A stretch of DNA of 40,394 bases, taken from the NCBI GenBank assembly GCA_947372355.1, contig CANBTI010000018.1:1-40394 (forward strand), written 5' to 3'. Shown piece after piece: positions 26,039 through 35,122 of the stretch. Both the position numbers and the translations under genes were made by a program. Source of the stretch: Bdellovibrionales bacterium. GTDB taxonomy: Bacteria; Bdellovibrionota; UBA1018; CAIMNF01. The notes under the pieces are model-generated. The model saw only the letters and a list, made by a program, of their open reading frames with translations, ran no database searches and was not told where the DNA came from. Numbering within the stretch: the stretch's first letter is position 1; every line of letters starts with the position of its first letter.

Positions 26039-27475
26039 CTAAGATCTGGTTCGAATTTTTACCATCTGAGGTGAACCTTGATTGCCGGGTGAGTGAATAA
26101 ATTTTGGCGAAAGTAAGAATGCTCTTCGACGATAGAAAAGTGGCATGACAATCGATAACTTATTTTGGAGGTAATCTGCAGCCTCTCGATAATAGGTGAG
26201 TCTTTGCTCTTGTGCCGAACTGAGTCGTGCTTTTTGAATGATTTGAACTAATTCAGGATTGCTAAAGTCAAAGAAGTCTAGCCCCCCTTGGGCAAAAAAA
26301 GCGCTGAAAAATTGATCTGGCTCAGCGTAATCGAGTCCAAAAAAAGAAAGAATTAAATCATAACGTTTTGCAGCACCAGCGGCTACAGAAAGTGGTTCAA
26401 TTTTAATTTTAATCTTTGGAGTAGAACTTTGAATGAGGGTTGCAACACTTCGTGAAAGTTCATCATTTGGATAACCTAGAGTAAGGGATGAATCTGGAAG
26501 TTTTCCAGCTTTTTTAGATTGATCAATCATTAAATCCTGAGAAAGCATGGGAAGCAAATTTTTTGCTGGAAGTCTGGTCTGAGGGCTGGCTGCTACCAAT
26601 TCATTGGTATGAATATTTTGCATGATCGCACGACGTACTTCGGCAGAATTGGTATGACTTCTTAGGGGATTGAAGTGGAGTAGTCCAACAACTCTCAAAG
26701 GCTCAGCAAATCCAACTCCACTTTGAGTTTCATCTTCAACTTGTAACAAATACTCCAATTCACCTTTACGGTAAGCTTCAAGGGCTAGATTACGATCCGA
26801 AATTGTTTGAAAAACAACTTTAGGTATTGTGGGTTTCTTACCGTAATAATAAGGGTTTATTTGAAGGGTGATGGGATTCATTCCCGTAATTTGATAAGGG
26901 CCAAGAGTCATTGCCGGTTTATCTTTACGAATGGGAAAGGTTGCCCAATGAGTGAGTGCGGGAAGAAAGTTCACTCTTGGTTCGTGAAATTTTAAAGTGA
27001 GGTGAGTGGAACTAGTAGCCTTAACGCCCACTTGGCTGAAGTTTTTAATTTTACTTAAGAAGTAATCTTTGCCTGATTCTAAATCAAACAAAAGAGAGGC
27101 ATTGGGTGAGTTTGTGGATGGATTCAGTAAATTTTCAAAGCTATCTACAAAATGTTTTGCCTGAAGTGGAACTCCATCGGCCCATTTCACTCCTGGTCTG
27201 AGATCGATGTCTAGAGTTTTGCCATCTTTAGACCAAACGTATTTTTTAGCCAAAAGTGAAATTAACTTTTGATCTCGTTGAGATTCGAAAAGCCCTTCCA
27301 TGACGTTCAAAATAATGGCGCTTTCACTTCCGGTTGTTGCAGAGTTCCAGGCTAAGGTTTGAGGCTGTGAAGTGAGTCGAACTCTAAAATCTCCAGCCCG
27401 AGCTGAACATAGAGACGCAGCACACAACAGAAAACACAAAAATAAAGTGAATCGATGACTTAGTATCAGTTGCAT
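26039..27475 (-). CDS. Periplasmic oligopeptide/nickel-type ABC substrate-binding protein
   Basis: Family 5 extracellular solute-binding protein (OppA/DppA-like), about 478 residues. The N-terminal MQLILSHRF then a hydrophobic stretch and SARAG form a cleavable signal peptide. Family features: LTSQPQTLAWNSATT near the mature start, SLLAKKYVWSKDGKTLDIDLRPGVKWADG, and QKARLSSAQEQRLTYYREA near the C-terminus. I chose the ATG at 27475 because GGAAG lies 5 bases upstream; the frame reaches 27505 only by TTG. No permease or ATPase gene adjoins it, so it is an orphan binding protein or serves a transporter elsewhere. It lies upstream of acnA on the same strand and divergent from fadD. Confidence 0.87.
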   Translation of the reverse strand: MQLILSHRFTLFLCFLLCAASLCSARAGDFRVRLTSQPQTLAWNSATTGSESAIILNVMEGLFESQRDQKLISLLAKKYVWSKDGKTLDIDLRPGVKWADGVPLQAKHFVDSFENLLNPSTNSPNASLLFDLESGKDYFLSKIKNFSQVGVKATSSTHLTLKFHEPRVNFLPALTHWATFPIRKDKPAMTLGPYQITGMNPITLQINPYYYGKKPTIPKVVFQTISDRNLALEAYRKGELEYLLQVEDETQSGVGFAEPLRVVGLLHFNPLRSHTNSAEVRRAIMQNIHTNELVAASPQTRLPAKNLLPMLSQDLMIDQSKKAGKLPDSSLTLGYPNDELSRSVATLIQSSTPKIKIKIEPLSVAAGAAKRYDLILSFFGLDYAEPDQFFSAFFAQGGLDFFDFSNPELVQIIQKARLSSAQEQRLTYYREAADYLQNKLSIVMPLFYRRRAFLLSPKFIHSPGNQGSPQMVKIRTRS

Positions 27476-27545
27476 GTTGCTTCCATCTTCTCGTAAAATA
27501 AACAAAATACAAGTTTAATAGACACTTCAAAGGAGTCGATAGATT

Positions 27546-29201
27546 ATGGATAGACCTTGGCTTAAAAGCTACCAACCCGGCGTTCCGGCTCTCATTGACG
27601 AGAAGCAGTTTTCTTCCTTACCAGACTTTTTAGAACAAACATTTCAAAAGTTTGCAACTAAACCCGCATTTCATAATATGGGTAAAACTTTAAGTTATGC
27701 CGAAATTGATCGTTTGAGTAATCAATTTGCTTGCTACCTGCAAAATGATTTAAAGCTTTCGCGAGGTGATCGTGTAGCCATCATGATGCCTAATTTACTT
27801 CAATACCCAATCGCATTATTTGGTATTTTGCGTGCTGGAATGATCGTAGTGAATTGCAATCCTCTTTACACTCCTCGTGAACTTGAGCATCAATTAAAAG
27901 ATTCAGGCTCTAAAGCGATTGTGATTGTTGCCAATTTTGCAAAAACGCTAGAAACAGCTTTAGCTAAAACCGATATCAAACATGTGATCGTTACTGAAAT
28001 TGGTGATTTGCTTGGATTTCCAAAAAAGTACATTGTCAATGCAGTCATAAAACACGTTAAAAAAATGGTTCCACATTATAGCATTCCTAAAACGATTTCT
28101 TTTAGCGACGCGCTTCGATTAGGACAAACCACGTCGCTCAGTAAACCTGTACTTAAAATTGATGACATTGCATTTCTTCAGTACACAGGTGGAACGACTG
28201 GAGTTTCTAAAGGTGCCATTCTCACTCATGGAAACATCATGGCAAATATGCTCCAAGCCAAAGCTTGGATCCAATTTTTAATCAGAGATGGTGAAGAAAT
28301 CATCATTACTCCTTTGCCGCTTTATCACATATTCTCCCTCACTGCGAATTGTCTAATTTTTAATTCCGTGGGTGCTCTCAATGTATTGATTACTAATCCA
28401 AGAGATATGGATGGTTTTGTAAAAGAATTGAATAAGTGGAAGTTTAGCGCCATTACGGGTGTAAACACATTATTTAACGGTTTAATTCATAATGAAGGAT
28501 TTAAAAATGTAGATTTTTCACACCTAAAGGTAGCTCTCGGTGGAGGGATGGCAGTTCAAAGAGCGGTTGCTGAAAAGTGGAAGGAGATCACTAAGGTTCC
28601 ATTGATTGAGGCATATGGACTCACTGAAACTTCACCTGCAGCATGCATCAATCCAATGAACCTAAAAGAATATAACGGATTAATCGGAGTGCCTCTCCCT
28701 TCTACAGATGTCGTGATTAAAGATGATGACGGAAAAGATGTGGATCAAGGACTCACCGGTGAAATTTGCATTAAAGGCCCTCAAGTAATGAAGGGGTATT
28801 GGAATCGTTCAGATGAAACTGCAAAAGTTATGACTTCAGACGGGTATTTTCGTTCAGGCGACATTGGCTATATGAATGAAGATGGCTACTTTAAAATTGT
28901 AGACCGTAAAAAAGATATGATCTTGGTTTCTGGTTTTAATGTATATCCAAATGAAATTGAAGATGTGGCAGTGATGCACCCGAAAGTTCTAGAAGCTGCA
29001 GCAATCGCAGTTCCAGACGAAAGAAGCGGAGAAGTGCCAAAACTATTCATCGTGAAAAAAGATTCATCTCTAACAGAAAAAGAAATGATCGATTTTTGTA
29101 AATTAAATTTAACGGGATACAAAGTTCCTCGGCATGTAGAATTCCGCTCAGAACTTCCCAAATCAAATGTCGGTAAAATTTTAAGAAAAGAATTACGCTA
29201 A
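27546..29201 (+). CDS. fadD: Long-chain fatty acid-CoA ligase
   Basis: ANL-superfamily acyl-CoA synthetase, 551 residues: activates fatty acids with ATP to acyl-AMP and then acyl-CoA. Signatures: P-loop YTGGTTGVSKGA (about 213-224), YGLTETSP, YFRSGDIGYMNEDGYFKIVDRKKDM with the conserved Asp and Arg, SGFNVYPNEIED, and the C-terminal SNVGKILRKELR with the catalytic Lys. AGGAG lies 10 bases before the ATG. First gene of a tight plus-strand run with icd, which starts 16 bases later. It could supply acyl-CoA for beta-oxidation or for the acyl-CoA desaturase at 8001. Confidence 0.94.
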   Translation: MDRPWLKSYQPGVPALIDEKQFSSLPDFLEQTFQKFATKPAFHNMGKTLSYAEIDRLSNQFACYLQNDLKLSRGDRVAIMMPNLLQYPIALFGILRAGMIVVNCNPLYTPRELEHQLKDSGSKAIVIVANFAKTLETALAKTDIKHVIVTEIGDLLGFPKKYIVNAVIKHVKKMVPHYSIPKTISFSDALRLGQTTSLSKPVLKIDDIAFLQYTGGTTGVSKGAILTHGNIMANMLQAKAWIQFLIRDGEEIIITPLPLYHIFSLTANCLIFNSVGALNVLITNPRDMDGFVKELNKWKFSAITGVNTLFNGLIHNEGFKNVDFSHLKVALGGGMAVQRAVAEKWKEITKVPLIEAYGLTETSPAACINPMNLKEYNGLIGVPLPSTDVVIKDDDGKDVDQGLTGEICIKGPQVMKGYWNRSDETAKVMTSDGYFRSGDIGYMNEDGYFKIVDRKKDMILVSGFNVYPNEIEDVAVMHPKVLEAAAIAVPDERSGEVPKLFIVKKDSSLTEKEMIDFCKLNLTGYKVPRHVEFRSELPKSNVGKILRKELR

Positions 29202-29217
29202 TTAGAAAGGCAAAAAA

Positions 29218-30447
29218 ATGAAAAAAATTAAAGTACAAAATCCAGTAGTAGAATTAGATGGCGATGAAATGACCAGAATTATTTGGAAATTCATTAAAGA
29301 TAAACTCATCACCCCATATTTAGACATTGATATTAAATACTATGATCTAGGGATGGAAAATCGCGATAAAACAAACGATCAAGTAACCATTGATGCTGCT
29401 GAAGCAATTAAAAAATACAATGTGGGAATCAAATGCGCAACCATCACTCCAGATGAAGCACGGGTAAAAGAATTTAATCTAAAACAAATGTGGAAATCTC
29501 CTAACGGAACCATCCGTAATATTTTGGATGGAACTGTATTCCGTGAACCCATCATTTGTAAAAACGTTCCCCGCTTAGTTCCAAACTGGACAGCGCCGAT
29601 CATTATTGGTCGTCATGCATTCGGTGATCAATACAAGGCAACTGATACAGTGATTAAGGGTAAGGGAAAACTCACGATGACTTTTACACCTGAAGATGGT
29701 GGGGCTGCCCAATCTTTTGAAGTTTATAACTACAAAGGAGACGGTGTTGCTCTTTGTATGTACAATACTGATGAATCGATCACTGGTTTTGCTGAAAGTT
29801 GTTTTAAAATGGCTCTTTCAAAAAAATGGCCACTTTATCTCTCCACTAAAAATACCATTCTTAAAAAATATGACGGTAGATTTAAAGATATTTTTCAAGA
29901 AGTTTATGAGAAGAATTATAAGTCATTATATGAAGCAGCAGGAATCACTTATGAGCATCGTTTGATCGACGATATGGTTGCATCTGCATTAAAATGGAAT
30001 GGTAATTTTGTTTGGGCATGTAAAAACTACGATGGAGATGTTCAATCTGATACGGTAGCACAAGGATTTGGTTCACTCGGCTTGATGACCTCAGTTCTTC
30101 TCACTCCAGACGGCAAAACGCTGGAAGCAGAAGCTGCACATGGAACAGTGACTCGTCACTTTAGAGCGCATCAACAAGGAAAGCCAACGAGCACTAATCC
30201 AATTGCATCCATCTATGCATGGACGCGTGGTTTGGAATTCCGTGGAAAATTGGACAATAATCCTGAATTGATTCGTTTTGCTAAAACTTTGGAAGAAGTT
30301 TGTGTGAGCACAGTAGAGAGTGGAAAGATGACTAAAGATCTTGCTGCTTGTATTTATGGCGATAAAATTCCAGCCGATAAATACTTAAATACTGAGCCAT
30401 TCTTAGAAGCGATCAATGAAGCGCTTGCAAAAAAACTTTCACAATAA
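29218..30447 (+). CDS. icd: NADP-dependent isocitrate dehydrogenase, eukaryotic-type (type II)
   Basis: Oxidatively decarboxylates isocitrate to 2-oxoglutarate; 409 residues. It belongs to the subfamily shared with mitochondrial and cytosolic eukaryotic IDH, not the E. coli type: it opens [14 protein letters not shown], has [11 protein letters not shown] with the substrate Ser, [35 protein letters not shown] with metal-binding Asp, NYDGDVQSD, and the NADP-binding [15 protein letters not shown] precedes the ATG. It is preceded by fadD by 16 bases and followed by a secreted-protein gene after 1 base. With acnA in the window, two adjacent TCA steps are encoded on different operons. Confidence 0.95.
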   Translation: MKKIKVQNPVVELDGDEMTRIIWKFIKDKLITPYLDIDIKYYDLGMENRDKTNDQVTIDAAEAIKKYNVGIKCATITPDEARVKEFNLKQMWKSPNGTIRNILDGTVFREPIICKNVPRLVPNWTAPIIIGRHAFGDQYKATDTVIKGKGKLTMTFTPEDGGAAQSFEVYNYKGDGVALCMYNTDESITGFAESCFKMALSKKWPLYLSTKNTILKKYDGRFKDIFQEVYEKNYKSLYEAAGITYEHRLIDDMVASALKWNGNFVWACKNYDGDVQSDTVAQGFGSLGLMTSVLLTPDGKTLEAEAAHGTVTRHFRAHQQGKPTSTNPIASIYAWTRGLEFRGKLDNNPELIRFAKTLEEVCVSTVESGKMTKDLAACIYGDKIPADKYLNTEPFLEAINEALAKKLSQ

Positions 30448-30448
30448 G

Positions 30449-31321
30449 ATGAGAGTTTTTTTAATTCCATTCCTTTTTTTATCTTTTAGTGTTCAAGCGA
30501 AAGATCTTTCAGTGAATTCAATTCACATGGTAGATCATTGCGTGAAAACCAATTCAGATAAAATAATCTACTTTGTTAAGCAATGGCATCTTTCACCAAC
30601 AGTAGACACAACAAAGATAGAGAGCTCCACTCAGCTTCCTCAATATAAAAATCAATTTGAAATCTTCTCGGCAATCTCGAAATGGGTTGCTGAGAAGAAA
30701 ATTGATACAGCAATTGCTGAGGGGTGCGAAGGTGAAATAAATTCAAAGTTTAAAGAGATTTTTAATGGATGGAATATGGATTCGCTTACCAAAGAAGTGA
30801 ATGGCAAAAATTTTGATTCAATTCTCACTCATGTATTAATGAAAGCGGAATCGAAATTTCCTGAGAAGTTAAAAACATTATGCGGGGATGATTTATCTCA
30901 AATAAAATATGCACAATTAGCACTATCTGATTTAAGAGGCGATGTAGGTTACTGGAAAAGAATCGTCGAAAATGAGAAAAATCCAGTTAAATTAAAAATT
31001 TATCTAGATGGCGTAATCGAAATGCTAAAACTTCCATCCACCACTGATTCCAAAACGGCCTTACTAGCTTTAAAAAAAGATGTATTGAGTTCATTTAAAA
31101 AATTTACAGATGCAAATACTGAGAGGGATGCGGCATTGGTAAGGGCAATCAAAAACACGAATTCTAAAACCCCCCTATTAATAGTTTATGGTGGTTTGCA
31201 CTCGGAAGATCTAAAAAATAAATTCCAGAATGAAAAATGGAATTGTGAGATTTACGAACCAAAAAGTTATGAGAATAATGAGGAAAAATTACTAGATGAA
31301 TTTAAAAAAATTATTAACTAA
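30449..31321 (+). CDS. Secreted protein, possibly TraB/ChaN-like
   Basis: About 290 residues with a cleavable signal peptide (MRVFLIPFLFLSFSVQA, then KDLS). I chose the ATG at 30449, one base after the icd stop; the frame extends upstream into icd but that start is unlikely. The mature protein has IIYFVKQWHLS near its start and LIVYGGLHSEDL near its end, with IAEGCEGE and a helical middle. Two His-bearing strands flanking a helical region and a late Glu/Arg resemble the TraB/Tiki/ChaN fold of metal- or haem-dependent proteins, but this is a weak resemblance by eye. Other features do not decide it. It overlaps the start of the phytochelatin-synthase-like gene by 26 bases. Confidence 0.6.
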   Translation: MRVFLIPFLFLSFSVQAKDLSVNSIHMVDHCVKTNSDKIIYFVKQWHLSPTVDTTKIESSTQLPQYKNQFEIFSAISKWVAEKKIDTAIAEGCEGEINSKFKEIFNGWNMDSLTKEVNGKNFDSILTHVLMKAESKFPEKLKTLCGDDLSQIKYAQLALSDLRGDVGYWKRIVENEKNPVKLKIYLDGVIEMLKLPSTTDSKTALLALKKDVLSSFKKFTDANTERDAALVRAIKNTNSKTPLLIVYGGLHSEDLKNKFQNEKWNCEIYEPKSYENNEEKLLDEFKKIIN

Positions 31322-32009
31322 TGCATTTGTTTTATTAAGTTTGGTGTCTTTTGCGCAAGCAGAAGATCTAAAACCCAAATATGTTTCCACCACGGTTCAG
31401 CTAATTCAAAAGCAAGACTATGTCAGAAAGAATAAAGCACCAGATTTTTGGTCCTTTATGCCTTACTATGTACCCCAACAAGATGGAGCGGCTTGCGGAA
31501 TTGCCAGCATGACCATGCTCATGAATGCAGCTCGATCGCATTTAAAATTAACTGCAAGTGATGCTTTAGTAACACAAAAGGCTTTAGTCGAAAAAATTAA
31601 AGTTGATTATAGTAAGGGATTGACCCTTGATCAGTTAGGGGTTGCTATTAATAAATCAATAACTGCCTTTGGATTAAAAGCGACGGTACAAGTGATTCAT
31701 GCAGATGGATCTACGGCTCAAATTAAAAAAATTCGTGATTTAATGATTAACAACGAAAAAAACGATCGAGATTTCATTGTTGCAAACTTTTTACAAGGTA
31801 CCTTTACGGGCGACCCTGAGGGAGGAGGCCACATTTCTCCTGTGGGTGCATTTGATGCTAAAAACAATCTTGTTTTGATCATGGATGTAGATCGTGAATA
31901 TTATGAACCTTACTGGGTTTCGTTTGATACTTTTATGAAGGGGATCCATTCTGAAGATTCCTCTTCAAAATTAAAACGCGGAATTGTTTATATTCAATTC
32001 AATGAGTAA
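31296..32009 (+). CDS. Phytochelatin synthase-like Cys protease, exported
   Basis: Bacterial phytochelatin synthase homologue of 237 residues with a signal peptide ending SFAQA. The papain-like triad is intact: C67 in DGAACGIASMTM, H179 in GGGHISPVGAF and D197 in NLVLIMDVD. The spacing (112 then 18 residues) is very close to that of the cyanobacterial NsPCS (113, 18; from memory). It has only the N-terminal catalytic half, no plant-type Cys-rich domain. Bacterial members mostly cleave glutathione to gamma-Glu-Cys and Gly and make few phytochelatins. GAGGA lies 11 bases before the ATG. The start overlaps the previous gene, and a gamma-glutamyltransferase gene follows 8 bases later. Confidence 0.9.
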   Translation: MNLKKLLTNAFVLLSLVSFAQAEDLKPKYVSTTVQLIQKQDYVRKNKAPDFWSFMPYYVPQQDGAACGIASMTMLMNAARSHLKLTASDALVTQKALVEKIKVDYSKGLTLDQLGVAINKSITAFGLKATVQVIHADGSTAQIKKIRDLMINNEKNDRDFIVANFLQGTFTGDPEGGGHISPVGAFDAKNNLVLIMDVDREYYEPYWVSFDTFMKGIHSEDSSSKLKRGIVYIQFNE

Positions 32010-32017
32010 AGGTTAAA

Positions 32018-33784
32018 ATGAAAATACAAAGTACACTTTTATTTGCGATTTTTTTTGCATTAATTTCTTGCGCTCACCACCCAGCGATCAAACAAGAGGT
32101 AAAAGTTCAATCGATTAAAATTGCTCCCCGTGAACAAGTAGAAGCTCATGGTAAAAAATGGATGATTTCTACCCAAGGCAAATACACCACTCAAATTGCC
32201 AACCAAGTGATGAAACAAGGGGGAAATCTCATTGATGCAGCAATTGCAGCGTCTTTTGCCATTTCAGTGGAGCGTCCTCATTCTACGGGTATTGGTGGTG
32301 GAGGCTTTTTGATTTACCATGATGCTAAATCAGGTAAAAACCATGTATTTGATTTTAGAGAACGTGCGCCTTTATTATCAAAAAGAGACATGTATTTAGA
32401 TGAAAAAGGAAATGTGATTCCTGATTCATCAGTTTATGGCGCTCTTGCAGTAGGCACTCCAGGATTAGTGAAGGGCTTATCACTCATTCATAAAAAGTTT
32501 GGTAGAAAACCTTGGAAAACACTGGTTCAGCCTGCAAGTGATCTTGCTAAAAATGGATTTGATATTTATCCCAGTTTGGCTCATGCCATTGAAGTTGAAA
32601 AAGAAACGCTTAATCAATTTCCATCTTCGAAACGAATTTTTTTACATGATGATGGTACTGAAAAGAAGTTGGGTGAGATTCTAAAACAACAAGATCTTGC
32701 AAATACTTTGACCATCATTTCAAAAAACCCAAATGATTTTTATCAGGGAATTGTCGCATCTAAAATTATCAATTCAATTAAAAGTATACATGGTTTGCTT
32801 TCGAAGAATGATTTGAATAGCTATCAGGTCAAAGAACGTAAAGCGATCAGTGGAAAATGGAAAAACTTTGAAGTAGTGACCATGCCTCCTCCAAGTTCAG
32901 GTGGTATTCATGTATTACAGATATTAAAATTACTGGAATCGGATGATTTAAAGTATTTAGAGCCAAACTCGATTCATCTTACTGCTAGTGCAATGCAATC
33001 CGCTTTTGCTGATCGGGCAGTGTTTTTAGGTGACCCAGACTTTATTAAAGTACCCATCGTTGGCTTGTTGAATTCAAATTACATTAAAAGTCGGCGCAAA
33101 GAATTCAATGAACTAAAAGCGCGTTCTAAGTCAGAGGTAAAGGCTGGAGATGCACCCCTTTATGATGAAGAAGAAAATACCACTCATTTTAGCATGATGG
33201 ATTCAAATGGTAACGTAGTTGTTTCTACTCAAACCATCAACGGCTATTTCGGCTCAGGCTTTGTAGCGGATGGAACTGGAATTGTTTTAAATAACGAAAT
33301 GGATGATTTTTCAGCAAAACCAGGCGCAGCAAATATTTTCGGTGCCGTCGGTGGTGATGCGAATGCCATTGCTCCTAAGAAAACGCCACTTTCGAGCATG
33401 AGCCCAACCATTGTTTTTAAAAATAATATCCCTATTTTAGCTTTAGGCGCGCCAGGCGGAACCCGTATTATTACCGCTGTTGCTCAAACAATTTTAAACC
33501 ACTTAGTTTTAAATAAAGATCTCTATACTTCTATTGCTTCACCTCGAGTTCATCAGCAATGGAATCCTGATGTGTTAACCATCGAATATGATTCAACAGA
33601 TGGAAATAGGAATGAAATTTCACCTTTAACCATTTCCACTCTTGAAAAAATGGGCTGGATCGTTAAACGAGCAGGCGCTCAATCAAATGTGATGGCAGTT
33701 TCTAGAGAAATGATCGACCAAAAAACGTCAGAATTAACAGGTGTTTCTGATCCAAGAGATATTGGAACAAGCGCAGGGGAATAG
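32018..33784 (+). CDS. ggt: Gamma-glutamyltransferase, lipoprotein
   Basis: Cleaves or transfers the gamma-glutamyl group of glutathione and related peptides; 588 residues, normal length. MKIQ, a hydrophobic stretch and LISC followed by AHH form a lipoprotein signal, so it should sit on a membrane facing the periplasm or outside. GGNLIDAAIAASF and STGIGGGGFLI lie near the N-terminus; the autoprocessing site is N387/T388 in ENTTHFS, giving a large and a small subunit with T388 as nucleophile. LSSMSPTIV and GAPGGTRII are standard. It directly follows the phytochelatin synthase-like gene, suggesting a common gamma-glutamyl peptide substrate. The downstream gene starts immediately after its stop. 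Confidence 0.96.
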   Translation: MKIQSTLLFAIFFALISCAHHPAIKQEVKVQSIKIAPREQVEAHGKKWMISTQGKYTTQIANQVMKQGGNLIDAAIAASFAISVERPHSTGIGGGGFLIYHDAKSGKNHVFDFRERAPLLSKRDMYLDEKGNVIPDSSVYGALAVGTPGLVKGLSLIHKKFGRKPWKTLVQPASDLAKNGFDIYPSLAHAIEVEKETLNQFPSSKRIFLHDDGTEKKLGEILKQQDLANTLTIISKNPNDFYQGIVASKIINSIKSIHGLLSKNDLNSYQVKERKAISGKWKNFEVVTMPPPSSGGIHVLQILKLLESDDLKYLEPNSIHLTASAMQSAFADRAVFLGDPDFIKVPIVGLLNSNYIKSRRKEFNELKARSKSEVKAGDAPLYDEEENTTHFSMMDSNGNVVVSTQTINGYFGSGFVADGTGIVLNNEMDDFSAKPGAANIFGAVGGDANAIAPKKTPLSSMSPTIVFKNNIPILALGAPGGTRIITAVAQTILNHLVLNKDLYTSIASPRVHQQWNPDVLTIEYDSTDGNRNEISPLTISTLEKMGWIVKRAGAQSNVMAVSREMIDQKTSELTGVSDPRDIGTSAGE

Positions 33785-35122
33785 ATGACACTTCAAAATG
33801 ATTCAAACCTAAAACGCTTAATGCTTTTGATCAATCAAGCATATCTTGATTGCTCTCATCCCGTGGATTCACTCTCCATTGAAAGACTCGCTGAATTACT
33901 TTATCAAGTGATGAACGCTCGGTATCGTATTTTTCATAATATTGAACATGTATTTAACACGACTCAGGGTAGAGAAGGTGTCGCTATTTTTGCTGCCCTA
34001 TTTCACGATGTTATTTATCATCAAGTAGATAAACGAATTCACCCATTGCTCGCTGGCCAATTGTCTGAATTTACCATCAATGAAAAAACAAGCGAATGTA
34101 TCTTACCAGATTTGCAGAGTGAAAAGTATTTATCATTTGCAGCTAAGATTTTTGGATTCAAATCTGGTCAATCTTTAAATGCATTTTCTGGTTTGAATGA
34201 ATTTCTAAGTGCAGTCGTTGCCGCAAGGCTTTTAAAAGATACTCTCTCAGAATGGCAAATCATTCATTTAATAGCATGCATTGAATCTACCATTCCTTTC
34301 CGGCCTCAACTATCTCAGGGATCAAATTCTTATCATATTTTAAGAAAGAATATGGATGATCTCAATATTGAATTAAAGCTCAATTTGAGTGAAGAAATAT
34401 TGGATAATTCCATTAAAGCTTGTGTGGCATTATCCAATCAAGATATTTGTGGATTTTATTCTGAAGATTTTGGTGAATTTATTTCTGGTACTTGGAATTT
34501 AATTTTAGAAAATAATCCAATTTTTAAAAATCCGCTCTACACTGTGTGTGAATATGGTAAGGCACTTCAAAAATTACATGCTTTCTTTTCCACATTAAAA
34601 ACAGAAAATGTTGTTCATCAGTGGAGCCATTTTCCAAATGATGCTTCGTATTTAAAAATGAAAAATCAAGTTGCCAGTAATCTAAAGAATGCAATTGAGT
34701 ATTTGGAATTAAAATTAATTGAAATTGTGATTCTTGAGGCACTTGCGATCAATAGCGGTGGTGATGCTCCTTATTTTTTATTGATTGGTGAATCATCATT
34801 GAGTTCTACTAAAGCACCGATAGAACGCTTTTTCCCTGAAAAAAATGAAGTTGCTAATCCTTCCATGAATGCTGTTGTTTATAATGTATTGAAAAAAGGT
34901 AGAAATGAAAAATCATCGTTTGATTTTAATCATTCACCATTAGCCGCATACCTTTATGAAAGTTTATCTCCAGATGAATTGAAAAGTTCTATCAATCTTG
35001 CACATGATTTTCATCACGGTAAAATTGATTCAAATCATTACATTAAAAGTTTTAGATCTGAGTTGATCAAGCCCATTGTTAAAGGTGTGAGCGAAATCTC
35101 TTGGAGTCGTAAATTTAATTAG
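33785..35122 (+). CDS. HD-domain predicted metal-dependent phosphohydrolase
   Basis: 445 residues. The N-terminal part carries FHNIEH (H51, H55) and ALFHDVIY (H74, D75), the metal-binding pattern of HD-type hydrolases, resembling COG4339-like predicted phosphohydrolases; the rest (about 110-445) is helical with no motif I can name. There is no signal peptide. The ATG abuts the ggt stop, so it belongs to the same transcript. The C-terminal region (from about 290) could be a separate domain. Its last 4 bases overlap the convergent receiver-TPR gene. The substrate cannot be guessed. Confidence 0.7.
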   Translation: MTLQNDSNLKRLMLLINQAYLDCSHPVDSLSIERLAELLYQVMNARYRIFHNIEHVFNTTQGREGVAIFAALFHDVIYHQVDKRIHPLLAGQLSEFTINEKTSECILPDLQSEKYLSFAAKIFGFKSGQSLNAFSGLNEFLSAVVAARLLKDTLSEWQIIHLIACIESTIPFRPQLSQGSNSYHILRKNMDDLNIELKLNLSEEILDNSIKACVALSNQDICGFYSEDFGEFISGTWNLILENNPIFKNPLYTVCEYGKALQKLHAFFSTLKTENVVHQWSHFPNDASYLKMKNQVASNLKNAIEYLELKLIEIVILEALAINSGGDAPYFLLIGESSLSSTKAPIERFFPEKNEVANPSMNAVVYNVLKKGRNEKSSFDFNHSPLAAYLYESLSPDELKSSINLAHDFHHGKIDSNHYIKSFRSELIKPIVKGVSEISWSRKFN

